Shown: positions 11,096 to 20,522 of the stretch, in pieces | Numbering within the stretch: the stretch's first letter is position 1 | Layout: every line of letters starts with the position of its first letter | NCBI GenBank assembly: GCA_000697335.1 | Contig: JNEM01012473.1 | Location: forward strand, 1 to 43,506 | Source of the DNA: Conidiobolus incongruus B7586 | Taxonomy: Eukaryota > Entomophthoromycota > Entomophthoromycetes > Entomophthorales > Conidiobolaceae | Direction of reading: 5' to 3' | Length of the DNA stretch: 43,506 nt | The notes under the pieces: generated by a model | The model's database searches: none | What the model was told of the DNA's origin: nothing | The model's input: only the letters and a program-made list of their open reading frames with translations | Made by a program: the position numbers and the translations under genes

Positions 11096-12665
11096 TTAAT
11101 GGCAAAATTTTAAATAAAATAAAAATAAGATTATTAATAACTCTTTGCTTTTTTAGTATGCTTCTAACACTTAACAGTTATTTTTATTAAAGACTAAATT
11201 CTAATGTTTCATAAACTAATCTATTTTGTATATAAGAGTTTTCTTTATTATAAAAATAATTTTTAATTAAAATTATAATTAAGTTATAATCTTATAGATA
11301 TATTAAATTTGGTAGTTATTTTTAATTTTTTATTTATAAATTTGTTTTATAATATTAACTATATATATTTTACTAATATTATAAAAAATAATGAATATTT
11401 TCATTAATAATTAAATCACTAATTATAAATAATTTAAAAATATATAACTTATTAGTAATTAATATACTATTGAAAATTAAATAAGAAAACCATATATTAT
11501 GACAATATATTATAAAAGTTATTATACACTTAAAAATAAAATTTATATTTATTAAATTTTATAAAATAGGTTATTTTAACTTTGTATTTTGTTTTTGAAT
11601 TAAAGACTATACAAAAAAATATAGTTAATTAATTATAATAGCTGTAAGCATGGTTGCAAATACCAATATAGTGCAGAGGAAGACTTAATATAAGAGTAGC
11701 GTGACACGGAACGTGGTACTATAACGTGGCTGTAGCGTGCAAATGTAAACAAAGTTTAATTAAGCTTCGAACTGGGATGAGTCACTGATATATTAAGATT
11801 TATATTAGGTAGTGCCAATATACTGTAGTATTGACAGGATGTAGTCTCAATCTTAGAAATAGTGAAAAAGATAAGAAATAGTAAGAATTCAGAGAAAAAG
11901 AGAGGAACCTAGTTTATTAGATAATTCAATGCTATTTATACAATTAATTTAGCTATAAAAGTATAAATTAATCATATAATTTATAGTTAATTGAATTATA
12001 TGAAAGTATATATAAGAATTTAGAGAACTAGTCTCTTAACAATAGCTTTATATAAAACCTTTGTTTTTAATTATATATTGTTAAATTTCATATAAATATA
12101 TTATTATAATATATTAAAAACTTTTGATAAAAACAAAAGGTATTTATTTTGTAATTTTTTAATTAAAAATATAAAAATTAAAATATATTATGCACTAATA
12201 TATTAATATTATATTACTTTGATAATTTTTTATTTAATATAAAAAGCTGTTTTTATATAATCTCTTATTTTATAATTAATCAGAAAAGTAATATCAAAAA
12301 TTAGTTTTTTAGATATAAAATTATAAATAATATCTTTTTAAGTTATAAACTAATAAATATAGCAATAAAAGATAATTTTAGATAAAGAATTATTTTTATA
12401 AGTTGTTTACAAAATATAAATTATTTTAAAGAGTTTATGGTGGAGTTTTAATAATATTAAAATAGAAGACTTTGAATGATTATTATATAGTTTAAACATA
12501 ATTCAATTCAATTTTTAATTTTTATATTAAAATATTCTAATAAATTAATTGATATAAATGAGTATATATATTATGAAAATATAAACTTTTTTATTTATTT
12601 TTAAAATAAACAAAATACTTGGAATATAATAAATTAAAAAATTTGCTCTTTTTTCTTTTTAAACT
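11096..12665 (-). mobile_element. ancient mariner copy carrying a solo LTR insertion
   Basis: Positions 12310-12660 align by eye with positions 60-410 of the left-edge mariner, in the same orientation. They cover the transposase N-terminal coding stretch, the start region and the terminal segment, but with most C/G positions changed to T/A and no open frame left. About 1.5 kb to the left, at 11096-11135, an inverted terminal-like motif (atggcaaaattttaaat) resembles the other end. Taking out the 404 bp of LTR plus target duplication leaves about 1.17 kb, a normal mariner length. The right part is well supported; the left boundary is inference. Older than the left-edge copy. Confidence 0.5.
11643..12041. 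mobile_element. solo LTR of an LTR retrotransposon (fossil)
   Basis: A 399-bp block starting TGTAAG and ending TTAACA, flanked on both sides by the 5-bp direct repeat ATAGC (11638-11642 and 12042-12046). This is the signature of an LTR-element integration reduced to a single LTR by recombination. No internal retroelement genes are present. The block is less AT-biased than the DNA around it and lies inside the remains of a mariner copy, so it is younger than that copy. The identical target duplications suggest moderate age. The family (copia or gypsy) cannot be told from the LTR alone. Confidence 0.75.
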
Positions 12666-13149
12666 AATCATATATAAAATGCTAATTAATAACATTTGAT
12701 ACTTCTATTGATTTTAACCCTTTAAGTATATTTAGATGTTTATGTATTTTAATTCCAAATTATTATGAGTCAGATATTTTAGCCAGCACTTTGAAGAGTA
12801 TATATTATTAAATATTAAATGTCTTATTTCAAAATATTAATTAATAATATTAATACTCTTTTTTTAATTAATAGCCTAGATTATAGTTAGAGTTCCTTGT
12901 TTATAAGAAATTTTTTAACAATATATATATATATGTATTATATTGTGAAAAATCAACTCTGTTTAATATTTTATTCAAGGTATTAAAAATAAATATATTA
13001 ATCCGAGTTCTGTTGTAAATCTTTTAAAATAGATTCAGTTCCTAATTCAGCAATCAGAATTTCAAAATAATAGATCTGTTCAATCAATGATATATTTATT
13101 AAAAGTTGCTTTAATTGCTAACAATAATTTATTAAATAACTTAATCATT
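12666..13149. other. AT-rich intergenic region
   Basis: Between the mariner fossil and the first secreted-protein gene. It holds a short TA run at about 12921-12933 and nothing else I can support. Confidence 0.55.
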
Positions 13150-13680
13150 TTACTCTTGGATACGTCTTTCTTCACGGATTTCTTCTTCGACCTCGGCTTC
13201 AACCTTCTCTTTGAGCTCAACATCGACAAGAGGACGTCTAGGATCAGTTACCGCGGAAATGTCTATTAAGTTATTGGCAATACCAGTTTCTCCGTTTCCA
13301 ACTCCTGTGATTGCTTCTTGGGTACGACCGTGCGGAGGGAAACCTGGTTGTGCCACGACGAAAGAAGGACCCATAGCTGTAGCAAAAGGAACGGTCATAG
13401 GACCATGAATTGGAATAGCAGCTGGTGCTGCTCCAGTTGCAGGGATTGGGATAAATCCACCTGCAGCTTGGCCAGCAATTACTGGGCCTTTGGGCACAAA
13501 AGCATCATTGAATGATCCCTTGTTTTCACCGTTCTGATTATTGGTTGAATTCTCTCCGGTTCTACTGAATACAGTGCCTTCCTTAGAAATAATGATGTCA
13601 TTGGCTTCATTAGATACTGGTGCTGCATAAATGAAAGATAGAGTTATTAATTGAATCAAGTTCAAACTAATTTTAGTCAT
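13150..13680 (-). CDS. small secreted protein 1, SxNN subfamily
   Basis: A single-exon gene, 176 aa, stop TAA. The frame is open up to 13698 but the first ATG is 13680-13678. A hydrophobic leader (MTKISLNLIQLITLSFIYA, then APVS) looks like a signal peptide cleaved after about residue 19. The mature part has no cysteine. Near residues 37-56 is the motif GENSTNNQNG...GSFND shared with the next three genes, including an N-S-T glycosylation sequon. Next comes a Pro/Ala/Gly-rich middle and a charged Glu/Arg tail. It is most like the neighbour at 14595-15206 (same APVS/SPVS leader end, same NNQNG core), so the two look like a tandem duplicate. Function unknown. Secretion or a cell-surface location is inferred from the leader only. 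Confidence 0.8.
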   Translation of the reverse strand: MTKISLNLIQLITLSFIYAAPVSNEANDIIISKEGTVFSRTGENSTNNQNGENKGSFNDAFVPKGPVIAGQAAGGFIPIPATGAAPAAIPIHGPMTVPFATAMGPSFVVAQPGFPPHGRTQEAITGVGNGETGIANNLIDISAVTDPRRPLVDVELKEKVEAEVEEEIREERRIQE

Positions 13681-13750
13681 TATTATTCCAAATATCAATA
13701 ACTACAATAAAATAATTTAGTTTTATCAATCCAATTATAACCCAATATAG

Positions 13751-13759
13751 ATATTTATA
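13751..13759 (-). promoter_or_regulatory. TATA box of secreted-protein gene 1
   Basis: TATAAATAT on the minus strand, 71-79 nt upstream of the ATG at 13680. Confidence 0.55.
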
Positions 13760-14594
13760 CTCAAAAATTAAAAGATAACCGTAACAAAAGAATCTATGGA
13801 AATTTTAACAGTTTGAACGTTTGATAATCAAATTTTTATGTAGATCATTACTGTCTAATTTTGTATTAATACAAAGAATTCAAATCCCAATTTTGAAAAA
13901 TTCCGTTAATATCAACTAGAAAGGATTATTATAAATTTTAAGGATTTCAAGTTTCATAATTTTAACATTTTCATATTAATAAAATGATCTTCTTAGTTAT
14001 ATTTTCATATAGTCATATTATATTTTAAATAATTTCAAATTATTAAATCATTCTTGATAATGAAATCAAATTAAACACTAACAGATAGAAATACTCCTTG
14101 GTTGTGAAATATTATTAACATATATATTTTACAAATATTCAGTTTGCAATTATTAAATTAAAAAATCAGTAAATTTCACTAGTATTAAGAATATTAGTTA
14201 AAAAATTTTATGCTTATTTTTAATATTGAAGTTATTGATTTATTAATATTAGTCAGTAATTATCACAGTAGATGAATATGAATATACTATTATATTTTAT
14301 ATACATCATTCTAAGTTATTGATAGCTTTATCAATGAACTATTTATTTGGTTCAATTAAATAGATATTTTACCCAATATGATAGGTTAGAGTAGAATATT
14401 GAAAATAAGTTTGTTAACAGAAATTATAGTATATTATATACTAAGATTATTTTTCCTTTATTGATATTTAAAATTATCTTATAAAACATTAGATCAATAT
14501 AATAAAATATTTAAATAGCTATATTTATTAAGAAGGGAGGATAATGACGCATATCATATTAAATAATTGACTATTATCAATTATTTTGAATTCT
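13760..14594. other. intergenic region between secreted-protein genes 1 and 2
   Basis: Upstream DNA of gene 1 and downstream DNA of gene 2. AT-rich, no further frame with a leader peptide found on either strand. Confidence 0.55.
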
Positions 14595-15206
14595 TTAAAA
14601 GAGATTGTGAGAGAAGAATGAATCAGGTCTTGAAGGTTCTTCCACTGCTAATATTTCAGGTTCGATACCTGATTCTATTTCCCGGATATTTTCTTCATGA
14701 AAATGGACTTCAGCCTCGGGTACGGGTGTGTGAGGTTCTGATGCAACTTCCGGTACTGGAATTGCTTCATCTTGAATGTGTTGATCCTCTTCGATGCGTG
14801 CCACAGGTCGTTGGATGGGTACAGGAACTTCTTCAACGATGACAGTTGGTTCGTCTACGCGAGAAGTTTTGATGGCTCCGTTCAAGGCTCCAATCCCTCC
14901 GTTTAATAAACCTGTGGTCTTTTTTTGGGTTACAGGACCTCCAAACCCACCGCTTTGATGGCCTCCTAACAATAAAGGAATACCTCCTCCAACTAGTGCC
15001 GGCCCAGAAAGCATACCAGCGCTAGCAATATCGTTGAAACCTGCCTCGTTAAATCCGTTCTGGTTGTTGAGAGAGGATCCCCCAGTATTTGCAAAGTGTG
15101 AACCAGCTTGCGTCAAATCGACATCATTAGCTCTATCGGATACAGGCGAAGCTAAGACAATCGAATAAGCAATAAGTTGAGAGATGATAATTTTGGTCAA
15201 AGTCAT
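14595..15206 (-). CDS. small secreted protein 2, SxNN subfamily
   Basis: A single-exon gene, 203 aa, ATG at 15206, stop TAA. The leader MTLTKIIISQLIAYSIVLAS followed by PVSD looks like a signal peptide. The mature part is cysteine-free. The family core is SSLNNQNGFNEAGFND at about residues 44-59. A Gly-rich block follows (GGGIPLLLGGHQSGGFGG), then a long acidic/Pro/Val-rich tail (VIVEEVPVPIQRP, several Glu-Pro pairs). It shares the leader end, the AND spacing and the core with gene 1, pointing to local duplication followed by rapid change of the tail. The low-complexity tail suggests a disordered or structural extracellular protein. No enzyme motif is visible. Confidence 0.8.
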   Translation of the reverse strand: MTLTKIIISQLIAYSIVLASPVSDRANDVDLTQAGSHFANTGGSSLNNQNGFNEAGFNDIASAGMLSGPALVGGGIPLLLGGHQSGGFGGPVTQKKTTGLLNGGIGALNGAIKTSRVDEPTVIVEEVPVPIQRPVARIEEDQHIQDEAIPVPEVASEPHTPVPEAEVHFHEENIREIESGIEPEILAVEEPSRPDSFFSHNLF

Positions 15207-15277
15207 TATTGTTATTGTTGTAGTTATATTTAACTATACTTCAAGCTTGTTATAAACGTCATAAGCTAACACCTTCA

Positions 15278-15285
15278 CTTATATA
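15278..15285 (-). promoter_or_regulatory. TATA box of secreted-protein gene 2
   Basis: TATATAAG on the minus strand, 72-79 nt upstream of the ATG at 15206, the same spacing as at gene 1. Confidence 0.55.
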
Positions 15286-15795
15286 TCAAATTCAAAAATT
15301 AATAATGATTAACTCCATTATTACCGATCGAAATTGAATTTGTATCAAAATTGTGAATTTGAACATTGACAAGATGATGATTGACTTCGGGGATATTATA
15401 TTAATTTCAAGTAAAAAATTAGAATCTGGATAGCAAACTGATGCATGATATCATTTTATATTCAATTATATTAATTTAAAATTTTTTGACTTTTCGATTG
15501 GTTCTAAAGATTTCTCAGATTTATATTATTTCTATTGAATGAATAGAGTTATTATCAATGTTCAATTTAATGTTTTTATAATTATTATTGATTAGTAAAA
15601 AAATTTCTATATGGAAGTCATGGTACTGCATTCAGCATTATTAAACTTGTTTAATAGAGGCTGAAATGAGTTCATCATTTTGAAAAAATAATCTCATCAT
15701 TTTCAAGTATTCATACCAATTTATAAAATAAGAATTTGGTTATAAGATTAAAGATCCAATAATAAATTATTTATTATTTGTAATAATTTAATTAA
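15286..15795. other. intergenic region between secreted-protein genes 2 and 3
   Basis: No coding frame or repeat recognised. Confidence 0.55.
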
Positions 15796-16170
15796 TTAAA
15801 AACCTACACCATTAGTGAAAAAATCATTAGGATTTGGAACGGTAATAGTTTCGTCGATCACTTCTTTCTCCAATTCAACAGGATGTGGATCAATGACGAC
15901 AGGTGGTTCTACTAGTGGGTGCACCACCAAGTTAGTCTCATCAGTACCTTCATCCGCAACATTGAAAGAGTCAACAATTCTTCCTTTGGCATTGTTCGTA
16001 CTATTGGGACCGTTATTCGTTTGGACAATGGATCTGTTAATTGTAACCACATTACTGTCGGGATCCCACCAAAATGGAGGTAAAGCAGAAGTTTGTATTT
16101 CAGGAGCCCACCATTGAGGTAAAGCGGAAGTAAATAAAAAAAAGGATAAGAAGGATACTATCAATTTCAT
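15796..16170 (-). CDS. small secreted protein 3, SxNN subfamily
   Basis: A single-exon gene of 124 aa. The frame extends upstream to 16224, but that first codon is TTG. The ATG at 16170-16168 starts a clean signal peptide, MKLIVSFLSFFLFTSA, followed by LPQWW, and lies at the usual distance from a TATA box. The mature part has no cysteine. It begins with two Trp-rich repeats, ALPQWWAPE and ALPPFWWDPD, unique in the cluster. The family core then follows: GPNSTNNAKG...DSFN, with an N-S-T sequon. The tail is Val/Pro/Glu-rich. The Trp-rich head could be a surface- or carbohydrate-contact element, but that is speculation. Function unknown. Confidence 0.78.
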   Translation of the reverse strand: MKLIVSFLSFFLFTSALPQWWAPEIQTSALPPFWWDPDSNVVTINRSIVQTNNGPNSTNNAKGRIVDSFNVADEGTDETNLVVHPLVEPPVVIDPHPVELEKEVIDETITVPNPNDFFTNGVGF

Positions 16171-16232
16171 TTTTATAATTTTGAAAAAATTAACAATTGG
16201 TGATAACTTAATCAAATGGATCAAGTCATAGG

Positions 16233-16240
16233 TTTTTATA
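16233..16240 (-). promoter_or_regulatory. TATA box of secreted-protein gene 3
   Basis: TATAAAAA on the minus strand, 63-70 nt upstream of the ATG at 16170. It supports the internal ATG over the longer frame. Confidence 0.55.
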
Positions 16241-16942
16241 GGAATTCAATGTGGTAGGAATTTTAATCAACTCAATTTTCAAACTTAGGAAATATGATAA
16301 ATTCAGAGGTTTAGGTTATCAATTAGAATAATCTTCAGTTTCAATTTATTCATTATAGGTTTTAATAGGCTCATCACTTAAACGTTGTCATATGTATATA
16401 CCTTTCATTTAATATTTCACATTAACATGCTAAATAAAAAAATATATAAACATATAATCCATGAAAATATTTTTGAATTTAAACTTTTGAATTTGAATTA
16501 TTTTATTTATCCTCCAATTCACTACCAATTTTCAATAAATAGTATAATTGGAAAATTTTATTCTAATGGACTATAAACAATCAAAAACATTTAAAAGTTA
16601 TTAAAGATTATTGATAAACTAATGTCATCAATTAATATTATACAATTGAAGTTTTTTCAAAGTGTATTGAATCATTCCAAAAATATTAATATCTTTCATT
16701 ACTATAATTATTTATAATCTATCATATAAGGCTATTAATAAATTATATAGATCATTGAATTGATTAATTAATATGCAAATACTTGAAAATGGGATAATGT
16801 AGTCGACTTGATTGTTCAATAGTTCAACTGTATTAATGATATCATAAAATATCAAAATTAAATTAATTAGAAGTGGCTAATATTAAAAAAAGATTAGAGA
16901 ATATACAGAATAAATTAAAGTAAATTTTATTCTTATAATAAA
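16241..16942. other. intergenic region between secreted-protein genes 3 and 4
   Basis: AT-rich. The one longish plus-strand frame at 16385-16576 is Ile/Phe/Tyr/Asn-rich noise. Confidence 0.55.
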
Positions 16943-17422
16943 TTATTCTTCTTCATTGCGAATAGTAACATCACTGTCATCATCTAGCATGAAACCTTCA
17001 ATCAAATCTTCGACCAATTCATTTTGCTCTCTTTCTTCAGCCAACACAAACTCTTCCTCACTATCTAAACGTGTCAGTCCTACCCCATCAAAGTCAACAT
17101 CGTCAACGACTACCACATCGTCCAAGTCAACCCTCTCAACCCTTACAGGTCGATTTACTACTATAGGACGCTCTACAGGACGTTCCACTACTACAGGTTC
17201 AACGACAGGAGGTGATTCAACACGAGTGATGTCTTCATTCAATTTCACTGTAGGGCCAATTTTTCTGTTGAATGAGTTTAGGGTCAACCCTAGGGCGTTA
17301 TTTGTACTGGATACGGAGTTCTTACTCTGGATAATACCGTCAGTAGCTGTAATCACAGCTGGTACAGGAGTGGATAAAACTTGAAATGTAAATAAGCTGG
17401 TGATAGCTAACAAAGATTTCAT
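16943..17422 (-). CDS. small secreted protein 4, SxNN subfamily
   Basis: A single-exon gene, 159 aa, ATG at 17422, stop TAA. Signal peptide MKSLLAITSLFTFQVLS, then TPVPA. No cysteine anywhere. The core near residues 38-52 is SSTNNALGLTLNSFN, closest to gene 3. The middle is a Val/Pro/Arg-rich repeat (VEPVVVERPVERPIVVNRPVR). The tail is strongly acidic (DLDDVVVVDDVDFDG, then Asp/Glu-rich to EEE at the end). The basic and acidic blocks side by side suggest a protein that could self-associate by charge, which is inference. No catalytic motif and no known domain recognised. Confidence 0.8.
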   Translation of the reverse strand: MKSLLAITSLFTFQVLSTPVPAVITATDGIIQSKNSVSSTNNALGLTLNSFNRKIGPTVKLNEDITRVESPPVVEPVVVERPVERPIVVNRPVRVERVDLDDVVVVDDVDFDGVGLTRLDSEEEFVLAEEREQNELVEDLIEGFMLDDDSDVTIRNEEE

Positions 17423-17482
17423 AATAGATAATATAATAATATAAATTAATAGAATGGTATGAATAGTAATTTAGCATATAAG

Positions 17483-17492
17483 CTTATTTATA
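17483..17492 (-). promoter_or_regulatory. TATA box of secreted-protein gene 4
   Basis: TATAAATAAG on the minus strand, 61-70 nt upstream of the ATG at 17422. Confidence 0.55.
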
Positions 17493-18202
17493 TTAATCAA
17501 ATTAATTATTAATGATATTCTTGAAACGAATTTTCCCTCTATAAAAAATCTAATTGGTGATCAAAATTTAATCACCAAAAGGATTTTAGGTTTCAAACAT
17601 CTATTAAGTCTCTTTTATTAAGTTCCTTCAGATGAAATTCTTCCTGATCTATTTGGATTTGAATATATTGTATACATTATATGCATTTATTAAACAATAT
17701 AATATTTAATTTCTGAATCAAATTTACTTAGAATAAATGATCCATTAATATATGAACATATAAATAAGCTAATGACCATTAATTTAAATATAAAATTTAT
17801 TGATATTATATATAATATCAATTCTATAAATTTCATAAAATATATATTATATTAATAGATTCATTCATCAAATATTATTGATATATTGATTTTTAAATGG
17901 TACAAATAGTTGATATAAAGATTTGTATTAAATTGATTCAAATATTGGTAATAGACTAATTATAAGTAATTAACTATAATAAATTTTAGATGCTCATGGA
18001 TATATTAAGGTCCAATCTGTAAAATTCTCTATGAAGAAAATATCAGAATTTTTTGCAATAAAATAAAATTAACTGAATTAATACTTAAAATATTATAGTG
18101 GATTCATTTTAAAATGATTAAAAATATTATTAGTTATCTTTGGGAAATACATAAATTATTAAGCATTTATTCTATCAGTGATTATAGGAATATAAATAAA
18201 AA
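17493..18202. other. intergenic region between secreted-protein genes 4 and 5
   Basis: Very AT-rich. Nothing recognised. Confidence 0.55.
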
Positions 18203-18667
18203 TTAGTCATTACGACGACCATGATCATCCTCATCTTCTTTGTTAATAATTTTAATCTCATCACCATCATCATGATCTAAAGCTCTTATGATATCTCTTT
18301 CATCGATGATGTCATGATCAGGAATGACTACGTGGGAATGGTGAATGTCTCCAAGTCCTTCGGCTATGAGGAGATCCTCCCCGAAACTGTGATGATGATC
18401 ATGATCATGAACAAGATCATGAAGGATTTCGTCTTCGGTAATATCATCCAAAAGCTCGTCATGAAATCCGAGCGGAGCTCCAATTGAGTCGTCTTCAATC
18501 CTTGTAACGTCATTTATCTTGAGCTTCATCTTCTTGTGGTTGATAACTGCATTATTACGTTCTTCATCTTGATTAATGACTTCTTCAGCTTCAATGGTAT
18601 CAGCTGGAGGTAAAGATGCAACCATTGGAATCAAAGCCAAGAATAACGCTAATTTAGAATACAATAT
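18203..18667 (-). CDS. small secreted protein 5, acidic EEV subfamily, start codon lost
   Basis: An intact frame of about 154 codons, stop TAA. A clear signal-peptide-like leader (LYSKLALFLALIPMVASLPPA) has no ATG in front of it: the codon at the expected start (18667-18665) is ATA, preceded two codons earlier by an in-frame TAA. The next in-frame ATG is inside the leader (MVASLPP) and would destroy it. The mature part is cysteine-free and resembles gene 7: AEEVINQDEERNN matches its AEEVVNQKGRDNN, followed by an acidic, His-rich region (DHDHHH, HHSHVVIPDHD) and a DEIKIINKEDEDD tail. The His/Asp clusters could bind metal ions (inference). It may start at ATA or TTG, be a very young pseudogene, or carry a sequencing error. 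Confidence 0.65.
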   Translation of the reverse strand: MLYSKLALFLALIPMVASLPPADTIEAEEVINQDEERNNAVINHKKMKLKINDVTRIEDDSIGAPLGFHDELLDDITEDEILHDLVHDHDHHHSFGEDLLIAEGLGDIHHSHVVIPDHDIIDERDIIRALDHDDGDEIKIINKEDEDDHGRRND

Positions 18668-18723
18668 CTTTATTTACTGTAAGGTGGAGCAAATTGTGCT
18701 GCCATATGAGATAATAACCTTGG

Positions 18724-18731
18724 TTTATATA
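18724..18731 (-). promoter_or_regulatory. TATA box of secreted-protein gene 5
   Basis: TATATAAA on the minus strand, 57-64 nt upstream of the ATA at 18667, the spacing at which the paralogues have their ATG. A short upstream reading frame (ATG at 18705, 11 codons) would begin only about 20 nt from the TATA box. Confidence 0.5.
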
Positions 18732-19421
18732 GTATTCTTCCTTCAATAAAATATTCATTCTTAGCTTGTAAGATAACCGTTAGATATTTTAAACTATTAT
18801 TTCTGAATAAATTTCCTTAAAAAGTTGAATTGTACTGAATTTATAACTGTCTTTAAAATTAATCTATCATTCGTGAGAAATATGGATATCAGTAATTTTA
18901 TTAATTCTATGGTCCAAACGTTTTATTTGTTCAAGTTTAATTTTATAGTTTAAATAAATCTTTTTTTTTGATTTTTTAATAACTTGAATTTTGTTCAAGA
19001 TATTATTCATTAGTTATTTCATTTCAAATATATTGTCACCGCAGTCATATACGAAATCAAATTTTTAGAATATAATACCATGATATTAAATTGAATACCA
19101 ATTGATATATATATATATATATTTGTCTAATAATTTCATCCCATTAAAACATATTTTTTTAAATTTAATAATTAACTATATATAATTCAAAATTTAGAAT
19201 TATTCACTATTAAATATTAAATTCAACACAACATTAAATTTACAATCATTATTTAAAAAAAAGTAAAAAAATGAGTAAATTACCAATAAAAATTCCAGTT
19301 TATTTTACTATATTTATTAGTATTAAATAGCATTATATTTACCTATTATAAATAAACTCGTATTCTAAAACAACTATTCAATAAATCTTAACTAAATCAT
19401 ATGAATGTATATACCTTGAAG
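18732..19421. other. intergenic region
   Basis: Upstream DNA of gene 5, containing a TA run at about 19107-19121. No gene recognised. Confidence 0.55.
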
Positions 19422-20217
19422 CTATAAATTGGATAAAAAGACATCCAAACTGAAGTTTGTTGAGGTACTTGATTGGTCATCATCCTTCTTTGCTAATAAC
19501 CCTTTTAAGGCGGTGATCTTTTTTTATTCTGCTTTTTGAGGTTCAGAGTTTGCTGCAATTTATTTCGTGTGTTATTTTTTTGTGTAAGACTGAGATAGCA
19601 AATTGGTTGGCTTGCTATTATTATGAGATGCTTGATTTCATGTGGATGATTGAATATTTTTAGTGATGTTATTATTTGATAGTTCTGATTTTAGCTTATT
19701 CTATTTAAATTGTGATTCTAAAGTTTTTTTAATAGATTTATCAATGCCTCTCAAAATATTGTTTTAATGGCAAAAGTTGCATCGGTATTTAATACAAGTA
19801 CCTAATTGATTTCCTTTGGATTTTTTTTAGTTTTGAGTTGGATTAATTTTCTATATAAATTAGTGTTATTTATATTATAAAAATTATAAATTGAGTTAGA
19901 GTATATTCACTTGTCGTCATTTGTCTTCGCTATAGGCATATCGAGTTGCAAACAAAGAATATCATTATTTGATAGTTTCTTCAAAGTTTTAGAACTTTTG
20001 ACATTGATAGAACACGTTTTACCCGGTATAAAAGGCTTATAACAAACTTGACAAAAATCATTAATATCCTTAGCACCATTAGGCCTAGGCTTCATGCTCT
20101 CAGCGATTACATCGTCCTAATTTTGCAAATAATAACGAGCCAATTCTGATGATATTGAAACAATTGCTTGAGATAAATTGTTCAAGGTTTTAGTTACAGA
20201 TTAAGCGATTTAGACAT
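19422..20217 (-). pseudogene. decayed Snm1/C18orf21-like RNase MRP subunit gene
   Basis: Minus-strand blocks in order match the layout of the Snm1/C18orf21 family (RNase MRP protein). There is an N-terminal helix (LNNLSQAIVSISSELARYYLQN), a first zinc-binding block CQVCYKPFIPGKTC, a probable 60-nt intron (19910-19851) and a second block YRCNFC. The Lys-rich tail ends KKITALKGLLAKK and FSLDVFLSN, very like the conserved C-terminus of that family. The reading is broken. Around ten in-frame stops occur, nearly all TAA/TAG, with one TGA (within SST*NQAS). A one-base slip is needed near the A8 run at about 19824, and the start region (ATG at 20217) is also out of phase. The family's known role is in ribosomal RNA and mRNA processing in the nucleolus. 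The intact parent gene would be expected elsewhere in the genome. Confidence 0.55.
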
Positions 20218-20473
20218 ACTGAAACTCTCTGGGAAGTCAGGTGTCTAATAAGTTTTAAGAAAATAGTCGTTTTCCTGGATGAAGCCTGTTAGGTGATATT
20301 AAAAGGTAATTTATTGTTTAACTTGGATTGTTGGGCAGTACGCTAGGAAGAGGACCGACGTGATAACTTGGTCGCAGTCGGTATATCTATAGATTTTGAC
20401 ATGTCTTCTCAACGTACGAGCGGCATGTCGAGTGGAATGATTGAATCGCAGTTCGAGTGTATTTGTTGATCAT
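20194..20473 (-). pseudogene. decayed gene for a mitochondrial-type protein
   Basis: From an ATG at 20473 the minus strand reads MINKYTRTAIQSFHSTCRSY, a typical fungal mitochondrial presequence with a FHST-RSY end. Next come a TAG, then IYRLRPSYHVGPLPSVLP, a probable 37-nt intron (20322-20286, branch-like cctaac), then FIQENDYFLKTY, another TAG, and TPDFPESF. It ends at TAA around 20194, overlapping the start of the decayed Snm1-like gene. The exon is GC-richer than its surroundings and its CGA codons are intact. I do not recognise the family; a small mitochondrial ribosomal or respiratory-assembly protein is possible but unproven. Two premature stops, no frameshift within the exons. Confidence 0.45.
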
Positions 20474-20522
20474 GTTGTAGGTGGATCTGTGACGGGGTTC
20501 TAGAATGATCTGAATTGTTAAA

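Noticed and set aside
7721-20473. A nuclear code in which TAA and TAG mean Gln, to explain the stop-rich frames.
   Set aside because: All intact genes (SLY1, F-box, PP2C, ceramide synthase, malic enzyme, secreted proteins) lack in-frame TAA/TAG and most end in TAA. The Snm1-like relic also contains a TGA and a probable one-base slip. C-to-T decay explains the pattern better.
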